Shown piece by piece: positions 1 to 8,603 of a stretch of DNA of 64,000 bases (its first letter is position 1; each line of letters starts with the position of its first letter). A model generated the notes under the pieces. It ran no database searches, had not been told where the DNA came from, and saw nothing but the letters and a program-made list of their open reading frames with translations. Both the position numbers and the translations under genes were made by a program. Source of the stretch: Methylophilus rhizosphaerae (GTDB lineage: Bacteria; Pseudomonadota; Gammaproteobacteria; Burkholderiales; Methylophilaceae); NCBI RefSeq assembly GCF_900100975.1, contig NZ_FNFX01000003.1:372001-436000 (forward strand). The letters are read 5' to 3'.

Positions 1-261
1 ACCCGTGACTTTTTCTATTCGGAAGGCGACCTGGCCAAGTGGTCCAGTTACAAGCGCCAGATACAGGCAGCCAAACCCAAGGTGAGCATTAACCTGGCCG
101 ACATCAGCATGTTCACTTACCCCAATGCCAAACAGAACATGGTGGTGGTCGATTTCGAACAGGAATATATCAGCCCTGCCTTACGCAATGTAATGAAAAA
201 ACGCCAGTACTGGGTGCAGGAAAACGGGCAATGGAAAATTTTATACGAAGGATCAGCTTGA
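1..261 (+). CDS. C-terminal part of an L,D-transpeptidase-associated NTF2-like (Cds6-type) protein, partial
   Basis: The frame is open from the first base to a TGA at 259-261 (86 residues visible), so the gene begins outside the window. The segment has an aromatic start (RDFFYSEG), a K/R-rich helix (WSSYKRQIQAAKPK), then alternating strands ending in QYWVQENGQWKILYEG. This is the pattern of the small NTF2-like domain at the C terminus of Cds6-type YkuD L,D-transpeptidases. The catalytic domain, if present, is upstream and unseen, so enzymatic function is inferred. Its stop overlaps the ATG of the next gene by one base, indicating translational coupling with the periplasmic cyclophilin. Confidence 0.6.
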   Translation, partial: TRDFFYSEGDLAKWSSYKRQIQAAKPKVSINLADISMFTYPNAKQNMVVVDFEQEYISPALRNVMKKRQYWVQENGQWKILYEGSA

Positions 262-830
262 TGAAATTATTGACATGGGCCATCGGCGCGAGCATGTTGC
301 TGGCGGTATCGGCAGCCAATGCCGCGACCCAGGTAGCATTTGAAACCAACCAGGGCAGTTTTACGGTGGAAGTTTACGCCGATAAGGCACCCAAGACGGT
401 GGAGAACTTTCTGCAATATGTGAAAGACGGCTTTTATACCAATACCATTTTCCACCGCGTGATTGGTCGCTTCATGATCCAGGGTGGCGGATTTGACCGT
501 GAACTGAATGAGAAGCCAACCCGCGCCGCCATTATCAATGAATCTAATAATGGCCTGATCAACCAGACCGGTACCATTGCCATGGCACGTACGCCGGACC
601 CTAACTCGGCCACTGCACAGTTTTTTATCAACGTGGCGGATAACCAGTTCCTGAATTACACCAGCCCGGAGCCGGACATGATTGGCTACTGCGTGTTCGG
701 CAAAGTCATTTCCGGCATGGATGTGGTGTTCAAAATCAGTAACCTGCCGACCAATACTCAGCGTGGCATGTCTGATGTACCGATTCGTAGCGTGATCATC
801 AAACGCGCCACCATTGTCAGCGGTAAGTAA
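261..830 (+). CDS. ppiA: Periplasmic peptidyl-prolyl cis-trans isomerase (cyclophilin, PpiA type)
   Basis: Cyclophilin of 189 residues that should catalyse proline isomerisation in exported proteins. The ATG at 261 is chosen over an in-frame ATG at 231 because it gives a clean signal peptide (MKLLTWAIGASM..., cleavage after SAANA) and overlaps the upstream stop (TGATG). Core motifs are present: [15 protein letters not shown] carrying the catalytic Arg and Gln, AMARTPDPNSATAQFFIN, and YCVFGKVISGMDVV. A cytosolic paralogue follows 32 bp downstream; the two share the whole cyclophilin fold and differ mainly by the signal peptide, which suggests an old tandem duplication. Confidence 0.93.
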   Translation: MKLLTWAIGASMLLAVSAANAATQVAFETNQGSFTVEVYADKAPKTVENFLQYVKDGFYTNTIFHRVIGRFMIQGGGFDRELNEKPTRAAIINESNNGLINQTGTIAMARTPDPNSATAQFFINVADNQFLNYTSPEPDMIGYCVFGKVISGMDVVFKISNLPTNTQRGMSDVPIRSVIIKRATIVSGK

Positions 831-862
831 TTTTTGCAGTCCTTAAATAAACGGAGAATGTT

Positions 863-1357
863 TTGGTAAAACTCACGACCAATTTTGGCGATATCACTAT
901 CGAACTGTATGCGGATAAAGCCCCAGTGACCGTAGCCAACTTTTTGAGCTATGTGGAAAAAGGTTTTTATGATGGCGTGATTTTTCATCGCGTCATCAAC
1001 GACTTCATGATCCAGGGCGGCGGTTTTGATGCCAATATGAAGCAAAAGGCGACTGATGCGCCAATCAAGAATGAAGCCGACAATGGCTTGTCCAACGACA
1101 AATACACGCTTGCCATGGCGCGTACCATGATCCCGGATTCTGCTTCTGCCCAATTCTTTATCAATGTGAAAGATAATGACTTCCTCAACTTCACTGCCCC
1201 CACCACGCAAGGCTGGGGCTACTGTGTGTTTGGTAAAGTGGTGGAAGGAACTGAGGTAGTCGATAAGATCAAGGCCGTGGCGACGACCAGCCGTGCGGGT
1301 CACCAGGATGTGCCTGTTGATGCGGTCATCATTGAAAAAGCGGTTGTTGTCGCTTAA
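863..1357 (+). CDS. ppiB: Cytoplasmic peptidyl-prolyl cis-trans isomerase (cyclophilin, PpiB type)
   Basis: A 164-residue cyclophilin without a signal peptide, so a cytoplasmic foldase. Catalytic segments are [33 protein letters not shown] and [11 protein letters not shown]. The start is a TTG at 863: an ATG at 858 is followed two codons later by a stop in its frame, while ACGGAGAA at 851-858 is a well placed ribosome binding site for the TTG. lpxH begins 3 bp after its stop, so the genes are probably co-transcribed. Confidence 0.95.
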   Translation: MVKLTTNFGDITIELYADKAPVTVANFLSYVEKGFYDGVIFHRVINDFMIQGGGFDANMKQKATDAPIKNEADNGLSNDKYTLAMARTMIPDSASAQFFINVKDNDFLNFTAPTTQGWGYCVFGKVVEGTEVVDKIKAVATTSRAGHQDVPVDAVIIEKAVVVA

Positions 1358-1360
1358 GGC

Positions 1361-2104
1361 ATGACCACCTGGATCATTTCCGATCTGCACTTGTGTGCGC
1401 AAAGGCCTGCGGTAACGCAGGCTTTTTTGCATTGGCTGGAAACCGAAGCCAGCCAGGCAGAAGCACTGTATATCCTGGGCGATTTCTTTGAAGCCTGGGT
1501 AGGGGATGATGTACTGGGCGACGCGCAGTATGGCGCTGAGTACCAGTCTGTGGTGCACGCCTTGCGCACATTGTCAGACAGCGGTGTCAGGCTTTATTTC
1601 ATGCATGGCAACCGGGATTTCCTGATTGGCGAACGGTTTGCACAGGCTTGTGGCTTGCAGCTACTGGCTGATCCAACCATGCTGGTCTCAGGTAATAAAC
1701 GCATTCTCCTGGCGCATGGCGATGCGCTATGTACTGACGATATTGCTTACCAGCAGTTCCGCCAACAGGTACGCGATCCACAATGGCAGCAAGCATTTCT
1801 GGCACAATCCCTGGCTGCGCGTATTGCCTTTGCCGAACAGGCGCGCAGTCAAAGCGCAGAAAATAAAGCCATGCAATCCATGGAAATTATGGATGTGAAT
1901 GCACACGCTGTTGCAGCGCTGATTCGGGATAATGGCTATCCTGAAATTCTGGTGCATGGACATACGCATAGGCCATATATCCATACACTGGAGATTGACA
2001 GGCATGTTTGCCAGCGCTGGGTGCTGGGAGACTGGCATGAAACAGCAGTCGTGTGTCGTTTAGATGCTGAACATATCCAACTGCTTACCCTGCCGTTGAA
2101 TTAA
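1361..2104 (+). CDS. lpxH: UDP-2,3-diacylglucosamine diphosphatase LpxH
   Basis: Peripheral inner-membrane metallophosphoesterase that cleaves UDP-2,3-diacylglucosamine to lipid X and UMP in lipid A synthesis. At 247 residues it has the usual length. All calcineurin-like metal motifs are visible: SDLHL (residues 7-11), GDFFEAWVGDD (40-50), GNRDF (83-87), HGD (119-121) and HGHTH (199-203). It follows ppiB by 3 bp without its own strong ribosome binding site, suggesting coupling, and is closed by the strong hairpin at 2115-2152. Confidence 0.95.
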   Translation: MTTWIISDLHLCAQRPAVTQAFLHWLETEASQAEALYILGDFFEAWVGDDVLGDAQYGAEYQSVVHALRTLSDSGVRLYFMHGNRDFLIGERFAQACGLQLLADPTMLVSGNKRILLAHGDALCTDDIAYQQFRQQVRDPQWQQAFLAQSLAARIAFAEQARSQSAENKAMQSMEIMDVNAHAVAALIRDNGYPEILVHGHTHRPYIHTLEIDRHVCQRWVLGDWHETAVVCRLDAEHIQLLTLPLN

Positions 2105-2114
2105 GCCATGAAAA

Positions 2115-2152
2115 GATAATAAAAAAGCGCCCACAGGCGCTTTTTTATTATC
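2115..2152. terminator. Bidirectional rho-independent terminator between lpxH and nusB
   Basis: Perfect inverted repeat: GATAAT-A6-GCGCC, a four-base loop (CACA), then GGCGC-T6-ATTATC. The A6/T6 tracts make it work in both directions, serving lpxH on the plus strand and nusB on the minus strand. Confidence 0.93.
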
Positions 2153-2166
2153 AGACATGATCCGTA

Positions 2167-2655
2167 TTACTTTTTGGCCTGGTTGCCGAATTCGTGCGGA
2201 CGTACCTGCGCCGCAATTTTATCCAGGACGCCATTGATGTATTTGTGACCGTCAATACCGCCATAGGATTTGGCGAGTTCCACGCCTTCGTTAATGGCGA
2301 CGCGGTATGGAATGCTGACATCAAACATTAATTCATAGCCAGAAATGCGTAACACCGCATGTTCAATCGGGCTCAGTTCGTCCAGCTGGCGATCTATAAA
2401 CTGGCCGATCATGGCATCGACGTCGGCGGTATGATCCAGTACGCCTGTCAGCAACTGTTTGAAGTAGGCTTCATCCGCCTTGGAGTAATCCGGATCATCC
2501 AGGCTATCCAGGCGCAGTTGCTTGACGTCGCCGGCATTCATGCGGTTGCGATACAGCGCCTTTAGCGCAAGTTCGCGCGATTTACGGCGGTTTTTGCTGC
2601 CCCTGTTTTTTGCCGGCGAGGCCTGGCTTTTGTCAGCCGCTTGGTCCTGGCTCAT
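2167..2655 (-). CDS. nusB: Transcription antitermination factor NusB
   Basis: All-helical RNA-binding protein that acts with NusE and BoxA RNA in rRNA antitermination. The 162 residues begin with a basic disordered tail ([14 protein letters not shown]), then the NusB core with [37 protein letters not shown] and the C-terminal [11 protein letters not shown]. Its start overlaps the ribH stop (ATGA, 2652-2655), the common ribH-nusB pairing, so it is translated from the same message. The extended N-terminal tail is longer than in E. coli NusB. Confidence 0.95.
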   Translation of the reverse strand: MSQDQAADKSQASPAKNRGSKNRRKSRELALKALYRNRMNAGDVKQLRLDSLDDPDYSKADEAYFKQLLTGVLDHTADVDAMIGQFIDRQLDELSPIEHAVLRISGYELMFDVSIPYRVAINEGVELAKSYGGIDGHKYINGVLDKIAAQVRPHEFGNQAKK

Positions 2656-3101
2656 AGTGCGTTCACCAGGTTAACCATTTCAATGGCGACCTGCGCAGCT
2701 TCCGCCCCTTTGATGGCCATGCGGGCTTCTGCCTGTTCGTCGTTTTCAGTGGTCAGGATAGCATTGGCGACCGGTACGCCGGTATCGCGTTGCACTTCAG
2801 AGATGCCGCGCGCAGATTCGTTGGCGACCACTTCAAAGTGGTAAGTTTCGCCACGGATAATCGCTCCCAGGGCAATCAGGCCATCATAGGATTCGCTGAG
2901 CGCCATGTGTTGCAAAATCAGGGGGCTTTCCAGCGCACCTGGTACCGTCGCCAGCGTGATATCGTCGGCTTTGACGCCCAGTTTCAACAGTTCCTGTTCA
3001 CAGGCTTGCAGCAGGCCGGCACCGATATTGTCGTTAAAGCGGGAAAGAACGATACCGATTTTTTTGCCGGTACCATCCAGGTTGGGGGAGATTTTGTTCA
3101 C
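2652..3101 (-). CDS. ribH: 6,7-dimethyl-8-ribityllumazine synthase RibH
   Basis: Penultimate enzyme of riboflavin synthesis, condensing 5-amino-6-ribitylaminouracil with 3,4-dihydroxy-2-butanone-4-phosphate; forms icosahedral shells in many bacteria. In 149 residues it has RFN (21-23), VPGALE (53-58), [12 protein letters not shown] with the catalytic His88, and [13 protein letters not shown]. The start is a GTG at 3101 with a weak upstream ribosome site; no better start gives the family N terminus. It heads a ribH-nusB unit. No FMN riboswitch motif is visible in the 140 bp upstream. Confidence 0.95.
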   Translation of the reverse strand: MNKISPNLDGTGKKIGIVLSRFNDNIGAGLLQACEQELLKLGVKADDITLATVPGALESPLILQHMALSESYDGLIALGAIIRGETYHFEVVANESARGISEVQRDTGVPVANAILTTENDEQAEARMAIKGAEAAQVAIEMVNLVNAL

Positions 3102-3198
3102 TTGGGAATCCGTGGGCTAATACTGAAACCGCTATTTTAACTCAAAACGGCCTGCCCCGCGCCTGAGGGTGCAGAGTCAGCTAAAAGGGGAGGGGGTA

Positions 3199-3234
3199 CA
3201 GGCAAATGAGTGGTTAAAAACCATCATTTGCCTG
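3199..3234. other. Long stable hairpin between the OFA transporter gene and ribH
   Basis: CAGGCAAATG (3199-3208) pairs with CATTTGCCTG (3225-3234), and TGGTT (3211-3215) with AACCA (3219-3223), separated only by a small AG/T internal loop. On the minus strand the loop supplies a run of five T, but no T tract follows the stem. It lies 11 bp past the transporter stop and 97 bp before the ribH start, so a terminator or mRNA 3'-end stabiliser for the transporter transcript is the simplest reading. Confidence 0.5.
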
Positions 3235-3245
3235 CACGGTGCCTG

Positions 3246-4910
3246 TCAGGCAAATAATGCCCAGGCTTTCTGCCCGGTCATGCAGATACCATAAGCAATG
3301 GGGATCAGCACCGCCAGCCAGGCGAACCTGACCAGCCAGTCAGTGCCTTGCGGTGCGCCATTGAGGGGTTTGGCTACCTTGACACTCGCCTCTTTAGGCT
3401 TGCTTGCCGCTTGCTCGGCTGCCAGTTCGGCATCGGTCATAAAGTATTTACTGTCCACCGGCTTCACCAGCAAGTTGGCGATAAATCCGATGCCCAGCAA
3501 TCCTGCCAGAGTCAGAAAGATAGGGCCATAAATGTCAGCGAAAGGGACTTTTGCCTCCAGGCGCATATCATGCATGTAATTGACGATGACTGGCCCCACA
3601 ATACCGGCGGTAGACCAGGCGGTGAGGATGCGGCCGTGAATGGCGCCGACAAACTGCGTGCCAAACAGGTCGGCCAGATAGGCGGGAATGGTCGAAAATC
3701 CCCCGCCGTACATGGAAGCAATCACGCAGAGGACGACCAGGAACAGTCCCAGATGCTGCTGGTTCGCCGCATAGGTTGCCGTGACATACATCAGGGCACC
3801 CAGCACGAAGAATATGAAGTAGGTATTGCGGCGGCCCAGTTTGTCTGACGAAGTGGCCCACCCCAGGCGGCCGAGAATATTGAAGACGGAAACCAGTCCA
3901 ACAAACCCTGCACCCATGGCTGCAGCGGCAACTGTCAAAGACTCATCCGCCTTGATATCGGCAAACCCCAGTGCCGGTTGGCCAACCAGTTGCCCGCCAA
4001 AGGTCTCCTGTAGCATGGGGGCCGCCGCACCAATAATACCAATCGCCGCGGACACATTCATGCAAAGCATTAGCCATAGCAGCCAGAATTGCGGCGTTTT
4101 ATGTGCCTTGTCCAAATGTACATGGCGGTTAACGACCATGCGATGGTGCTGTTGATCTGGCGGTGTCCAGCCTTCCGGTTTCCAGTTGGCTGCCGGAATA
4201 CGGTAACCCAATGAGCCGCAGGTCATGAAAATGGCATAGACGATGGCCAGTACCACGAACGTTTGCCAGACGCCGGGTTCAGTCGGCGTGGCAAACAGGT
4301 TCATCAGTTTTGTCGCCAGCGGCGAGCCTATCATGGCGCCGCCGCCAAATCCCATGATTGCCATGCCGGTTGCCATGCCGCGCCGGTCGGGAAACCACTT
4401 AATCAGGGTGGAAACCGGCGAGATATAGCCGAGGCCGAGGCCGATGCCACCGATGACACCGCTACCCAGCCACATCATCCAGAGCTGGTGGTGGTAAACG
4501 CCCAGCGCTGAAATCAGCAAGCCACCACACCAGCAAAGCATGGAGACCAGGCCGGCTTTGCGCGGACCTGCGCGTTCCAGCCAACCTCCCCACAGTGCTG
4601 CCGAGCAGCCGAGTAATACAAAGAATAAGGTATACATCCAGCCCAGGTCGAACTGGGTCCAGTTGCAATCTGTGGCGAACAGGGCCGTGCCGGTGCCGGC
4701 GATCTTTTCGCTGAACGTGGTTGCCCCTGCGGCGCAGGTTGCGACTGGCGACCCATCCGCATTGGTGAGCGCAGTGCCCAGCGGTTTCCAGAACACGCTG
4801 AAGCCATAGGCCATGCCGATGGATAAATGCACGGCCAGTGCCGCTGGCGGAACCAGCCAGCGGTTAAAGTTCTTGCCTGCTGTGATATGTTCTTTTGATA
4901 AGTTAAACAA
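3246..4910 (-). CDS. OFA-family MFS transporter (oxalate/formate antiporter-like)
   Basis: Twelve-helix major facilitator of the oxalate/formate antiporter family with an extra C-terminal membrane segment. Diagnostic stretches are the MFS motif A (GGWLERAGPRKAG) after helix 2 and the OFA signature around MYGGGFSTIPAYLADLFG ... GAIHGRILTAWSTAG. Start: TTG at 4910 (554 residues), preceded at 9 bp by AGGGG; an upstream TTG at 4964 would add 18 residues without a ribosome site. Substrate cannot be read from sequence: OFA members carry oxalate, formate or other small monocarboxylates. It is divergent from phoB, and the Pho box at 4999-5027 lies between them, so phosphate control is possible. Confidence 0.88.
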   Translation of the reverse strand: MFNLSKEHITAGKNFNRWLVPPAALAVHLSIGMAYGFSVFWKPLGTALTNADGSPVATCAAGATTFSEKIAGTGTALFATDCNWTQFDLGWMYTLFFVLLGCSAALWGGWLERAGPRKAGLVSMLCWCGGLLISALGVYHHQLWMMWLGSGVIGGIGLGLGYISPVSTLIKWFPDRRGMATGMAIMGFGGGAMIGSPLATKLMNLFATPTEPGVWQTFVVLAIVYAIFMTCGSLGYRIPAANWKPEGWTPPDQQHHRMVVNRHVHLDKAHKTPQFWLLWLMLCMNVSAAIGIIGAAAPMLQETFGGQLVGQPALGFADIKADESLTVAAAAMGAGFVGLVSVFNILGRLGWATSSDKLGRRNTYFIFFVLGALMYVTATYAANQQHLGLFLVVLCVIASMYGGGFSTIPAYLADLFGTQFVGAIHGRILTAWSTAGIVGPVIVNYMHDMRLEAKVPFADIYGPIFLTLAGLLGIGFIANLLVKPVDSKYFMTDAELAAEQAASKPKEASVKVAKPLNGAPQGTDWLVRFAWLAVLIPIAYGICMTGQKAWALFA

Positions 4911-4998
4911 GATGCTCTGCCCCTTTATTTTTATGCTGTAACATCTTGTTACAATTTGTTGCAAAAGGCAATGTACACAAATTTAAATTTATGTGAGC

Positions 4999-5027
4999 TT
5001 GTCATGAAAATGTCATAATACATTCAT
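4999..5027 (+). promoter_or_regulatory. Pho box (three 7-bp repeats at 11-bp spacing) upstream of phoB
   Basis: TTGTCAT (4999-5005), ATGTCAT (5010-5016) and CATTCAT (5021-5027) are separated by exactly four A/T-rich bases each. The PhoB consensus is CTGTCAT repeats with 4-bp spacers, so this is a good match with a third, weaker repeat. It lies 56 bp before the phoB start and 88 bp before the divergent transporter start. Confidence 0.85.
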
Positions 5028-5083
5028 AAACTGGCGAGCAAATACAAAAGCACATTGTGTGAATATTGCTTAAAAGGAGTCTC

Positions 5084-5788
5084 ATGGCAGCAGCAAATAT
5101 TTTGGTAGTAGAAGATGAGCCGGCCATTCAGGAATTGCTGGCATTGAACATCAAACAGGCGGGGCACCATGCTATCCGTGCCACCAGTGTGGAGCATGCG
5201 CAAATGCTATTGCGCGAAACCATGCCGGACCTGATCTTGCTGGACTGGATGTTGCCAGGGATGAGTGGCATTGAGTTTGCCCGCCGCCTCAAGTCCGATG
5301 GCTTGACCAAAGAAGTCCCGATTATCATGCTGACCGCCCGGGGTGACGAATTCGATAAAGTGCGCGGCCTGGAAGTGGGCGCAGATGATTATGTGACCAA
5401 GCCATTCAGTCCGCGTGAACTGAATGCACGCATCAAGGCCGTATTGCGTCGTCGTGCGCCGCAAATGACCGATGACCCGATTGAGGTGGCTGGGCTGCAC
5501 CTGGATCCTACGACACACCGCGTGACCGGTCATAATGTCCATATTCCGCTTGGACCCACCGAGTTCAAGTTGCTGCACTTTTTTATGACCAATCCTGAAC
5601 GTGTACACAGCCGCACACAATTGCTGGATAAAGTCTGGGGTGATCGCGTTTTTGTGGAAGACCGTACGGTGGACGTGCATATCCGCCGCTTGCGTAATGC
5701 GCTGATTGCCTCCAGCCACCAGGACATGATCCAGACGGTACGTGGTTCAGGTTACCGATTTTCAGTGCATACAGATCCGGCCAGTTAG
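5084..5788 (+). CDS. phoB: Phosphate regulon response regulator PhoB
   Basis: OmpR-family response regulator, 234 residues. The receiver domain shows the acidic pocket E10-D11, phospho-acceptor D54 ([11 protein letters not shown]), T84 and K106 (YVTKPFSP); the winged-helix DNA-binding domain follows, with [27 protein letters not shown] and a closing TVRGSGYRF. The start at 5084 follows AAAAGGAG; the longer in-frame ATG at 5066 has no ribosome site. PhoB is recognised by the overall sequence and by the upstream Pho box, implying autoregulation. The usual partner phoR is not next to it: a membrane glycosyltransferase follows. Confidence 0.9.
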   Translation: MAAANILVVEDEPAIQELLALNIKQAGHHAIRATSVEHAQMLLRETMPDLILLDWMLPGMSGIEFARRLKSDGLTKEVPIIMLTARGDEFDKVRGLEVGADDYVTKPFSPRELNARIKAVLRRRAPQMTDDPIEVAGLHLDPTTHRVTGHNVHIPLGPTEFKLLHFFMTNPERVHSRTQLLDKVWGDRVFVEDRTVDVHIRRLRNALIASSHQDMIQTVRGSGYRFSVHTDPAS

Positions 5789-5801
5789 CCATTTGTTGAG
5801 G

Positions 5802-5839
5802 CGCCTCCGGCAGTGACATAATTTTTTTGTCAGGAGGCG
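5802..5839 (+). terminator. Possible imperfect hairpin after phoB
   Basis: CGCCTCC (5802-5808) pairs with GGAGGCG (5833-5839), and TGAC (5814-5817) with GTCA (5829-5832), with the T7 run in the loop rather than after the stem. It is not a textbook terminator but may mark the end of the phoB transcript. Confidence 0.35.
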
Positions 5840-5910
5840 TTCGCACACCTATCTTACTGGTGTGGTGTCGTGATACGCTTCCGAATTCGTTTTTCACGAT
5901 CACACTGCCT

Positions 5911-7539
5911 ATGATGCCTCCTCCTGCCCGGTCTTTTCCTGCTGCCATCCTGCCATGGGCGATGCGCTGCTTTTGGCTGGGACTGATTGTGTGGATTGCT
6001 TTGACCTTCCGCCAGCACGGTATCAGTAATGACGAGTATGTGCAGCATACTTACGGGCAGATGCTGCTGGACTGGTACCACTCCGGTTTTACCGACCAGG
6101 ATGCATTCCACTACCGTAACCTGCATCTCTATGGCGGCCTGTTCGATATTATTGCCGCCGCGCTGGATCCTTATATTCCCATCATGATCTGGGATATCCG
6201 TCACCTGTTGTCAGCCTTGTTTGGCTTGCTCGGTTTTTATGGCGTTTCCCGTTTTGCCAGCCTGTTAGGCGGCCAGCGCCTGGCCTTGCTTTCCATGTGG
6301 ATGCTGTTCCTGACGGTTTCGTGGTCTGGCACCATGTTTACACACACCAAAGACGTGCCATTTGCTGCATGCATGCTATGGACGCTGTATGCGACCGCAC
6401 TCGTGGTGCGCGAGATGGAAAATGTCAGTGGCAAGGCGATTGTCCTGCTGGGATTTTCTGTCGGCGGCGCACTGGGTTTGCGGGTCGGTGGCGCATTTGC
6501 CGTCATCTATCTTATCCTGCTGGTGATGTGGCGGGTGTGGCTGGATCACCGGCATACCGGTTCCCCCGTATGGTCACGCTTGTTTCGCATGGTGCTGATA
6601 TTGTTGCCAGCTGCGGTGCTGGCGTTTGTCTTTATGGCCATCTGCTGGCCATGGAGCGTGATTGAAGCCGATAACCTGCTGGAAGCAGCCAAGTCCTTCT
6701 CGCATTTTGATTTTAATATGCAGACCATTGCGAATGGTGTGGTGTACAACATCAGTGATGTGCCGCGCACTTATTTGCTTCAGTATTTAGCCGTGAAGCT
6801 GCCGGAAGCGGGATTGTTAGGCCTGGCTAGCCTGCCTGTGCTGTGGCTGGCCTGCAGGCGATGCCTGGCATTGGTAGACATGAAAACGCGCATGACCATG
6901 CATACGCTATTGCTGGGCATCCTGTTTCCGTTACTGTTTGTCATGGAAGACAGGCCTGCGCTTTATAACGGCGTGCGACACTTCACCTTCCTGCTGCCAT
7001 TACTGGCAATATTGTCTGCCTGGGGGGTGTTGGCCACCTGGCAGGCATTGACCAATAGCCGCCTGCATGGCCGTCTGGCTTATCGGGCAGTGTGGGCTGG
7101 TATTGTGGCTGGTTTGATGCTGGTGACACTGGTGGATATTATCCAGTTACATCCTTATGAATACGTGCGACTCAACCGCCTGGCGGGTGACCAGAAACAG
7201 GCTCAGTTCAAGTGGGAGGGCGATTACTGGTCCAGCGCCTTGCGTGAAGCCACCGACCAGTTGCTGGAGATGAAGTTACCTGTGCGCTCGCAGCCTTACT
7301 GGGTGGGTGCATGCGTGGATACGCCGCAAATTGAACCTTATCTTGACGGGCGCTTCAGTGTCACGCGCAAATGGGATGAAGCCGATTTTTACCTGTCTAC
7401 CACCAATATGCATTGCCATGAAGTCATGCAGGGCAAAGTAATCATCAATATCCAGCGGCAGGGCATGTCACTGGCCGTGGTGAAAGACCGCCGCATGCTG
7501 AATGGTGCAGATCGTTCGGCAACCCCTGCCAAAAATTAA
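5911..7539 (+). CDS. GT39/ArnT-like integral membrane glycosyltransferase
   Basis: A 542-residue protein with about ten to twelve hydrophobic helices and, in the first extracytoplasmic loop, the acidic motif SNDEYVQHTYG typical of GT-C enzymes (PMT/ArnT-like) that take sugars from polyprenyl-phosphate donors on the periplasmic face. The end is a soluble tail of about 100 residues. The start is unsettled: no in-frame codon has a good ribosome site, ATG 5911 being the first ATG and TTG 5827 the longest option. The next genes encode a polyprenyl-phosphate glycosyltransferase-like GT2 and a GtrA flippase-like protein, which fits donor synthesis, flipping and transfer. The acceptor is unknown. Confidence 0.7.
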   Translation: MMPPPARSFPAAILPWAMRCFWLGLIVWIALTFRQHGISNDEYVQHTYGQMLLDWYHSGFTDQDAFHYRNLHLYGGLFDIIAAALDPYIPIMIWDIRHLLSALFGLLGFYGVSRFASLLGGQRLALLSMWMLFLTVSWSGTMFTHTKDVPFAACMLWTLYATALVVREMENVSGKAIVLLGFSVGGALGLRVGGAFAVIYLILLVMWRVWLDHRHTGSPVWSRLFRMVLILLPAAVLAFVFMAICWPWSVIEADNLLEAAKSFSHFDFNMQTIANGVVYNISDVPRTYLLQYLAVKLPEAGLLGLASLPVLWLACRRCLALVDMKTRMTMHTLLLGILFPLLFVMEDRPALYNGVRHFTFLLPLLAILSAWGVLATWQALTNSRLHGRLAYRAVWAGIVAGLMLVTLVDIIQLHPYEYVRLNRLAGDQKQAQFKWEGDYWSSALREATDQLLEMKLPVRSQPYWVGACVDTPQIEPYLDGRFSVTRKWDEADFYLSTTNMHCHEVMQGKVIINIQRQGMSLAVVKDRRMLNGADRSATPAKN

Positions 7540-7586
7540 GCGCAATCCGCTACAATCTCAATCAGTTCACTGCCGGACGTCATGCC

Positions 7587-8603
7587 ATGACCATTACCGA
7601 TTCTGCCCGCCTAACCGCCCAGCCACATATTACGGTCATGGTGCCGGCTTACAATGAGGAAAAAAACATTGCGCAGACATTGCGGAATATTTGCGACGTA
7701 TTGCAGCAAATGTCATCGCACTGGGATATTGTCGTGGTCGACGATGGCAGCCATGACCGGACGGCGCACGTGGTGCAGTCGCTGGTCGCGTCCTGCCGTG
7801 TGACACTGGTCAGGTTCTCGCGCAATTTCGGCAAGGAAAATGCCATCAGTGCCGGGTTTAACTACGCCAAAGGTGATCTGGTGATTTGCATGGATGCCGA
7901 TGGCCAGCACGCGTCAGAGTTGATGCTGACCATGCTGAAAAGATGGCGTGAAGGTTATGACATGGTGTACGCGGTACGCCAGGACAGGGCACAGGAATCT
8001 TCCTTCAAGTTATGGGGTTCCCGCCTGTTTTACCGCATGATGAGTGCCAGCAGCCATATTGATATTCCACGTGATGCCGGCGATTTCCGCCTGATGGACC
8101 GCAAAGTGGTGGATGCCTTGTGCGCATTGCCCGAGCGCAACCGTTTTATGAAAGGCATTTATGCCTGGGTGGGATACAAATCGATAGGTATTCCCTACAT
8201 TCCATTACCCAGATTGCATGGCGAAAGTGCCTATTCCAAACTCAAGCTGATTGCCCTGGCCTGGACCGGCATTACCGGATTCTCGGTCTTGCCCTTGCGC
8301 CTGGCCAGCCTGACCGGCGCCATTCTTGCGATCATTGCCTTTGCCTATGGCGCAGTGGTGGTGATTGATACCTTGTTCTTTCATGAGTCCGTGCCCGGTT
8401 GGCCGACAGTGGTGGCGAGCATGATGTTCTTTGCTGGCGTACAGCTATTGTTTATTGGTGTACTGGGCGAATACCTGGCACGTGTCTATGACGAGGTGAA
8501 AGGCCGCCCGCCCTATATCGTGGCAGAAGTAGTGCAGCCGGAGGAGGCTGCCCAACCAGCCGTCAGGCCTGCACGTCGCCGCAAACCGGCTACTGATGCC
8601 TGA
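7587..8603 (+). CDS. GT2 family glycosyltransferase, polyprenyl-phosphate sugar synthase-like (GtrB/DPM1 type)
   Basis: Cytoplasmic GT-A domain followed by two membrane helices, 338 residues, the architecture of GtrB and ArnC. Visible motifs: VPAYNEEKNI, VVDDGSHDRT, SRNFGKENAISAG, the catalytic DADGQH, and DAGDFRLMDRKVVDAL. The two helices lie near residues 230-265 and 268-300, with a basic tail. It probably transfers a sugar from a nucleotide donor to undecaprenyl phosphate. Its end overlaps the GtrA gene by 8 bp. The sugar cannot be deduced. Confidence 0.88.
   Translation: MTITDSARLTAQPHITVMVPAYNEEKNIAQTLRNICDVLQQMSSHWDIVVVDDGSHDRTAHVVQSLVASCRVTLVRFSRNFGKENAISAGFNYAKGDLVICMDADGQHASELMLTMLKRWREGYDMVYAVRQDRAQESSFKLWGSRLFYRMMSASSHIDIPRDAGDFRLMDRKVVDALCALPERNRFMKGIYAWVGYKSIGIPYIPLPRLHGESAYSKLKLIALAWTGITGFSVLPLRLASLTGAILAIIAFAYGAVVVIDTLFFHESVPGWPTVVASMMFFAGVQLLFIGVLGEYLARVYDEVKGRPPYIVAEVVQPEEAAQPAVRPARRRKPATDA

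Noticed and set aside
758-1558. 266-residue minus-strand open frame opposite ppiB and lpxH
   Set aside because: Lies over two well supported genes, has no family motif and no ribosome site; it is a mirror of their codon bias.
3102-3198. Possible FMN riboswitch upstream of ribH
   Set aside because: None of the conserved FMN-aptamer core segments is visible on the minus strand.
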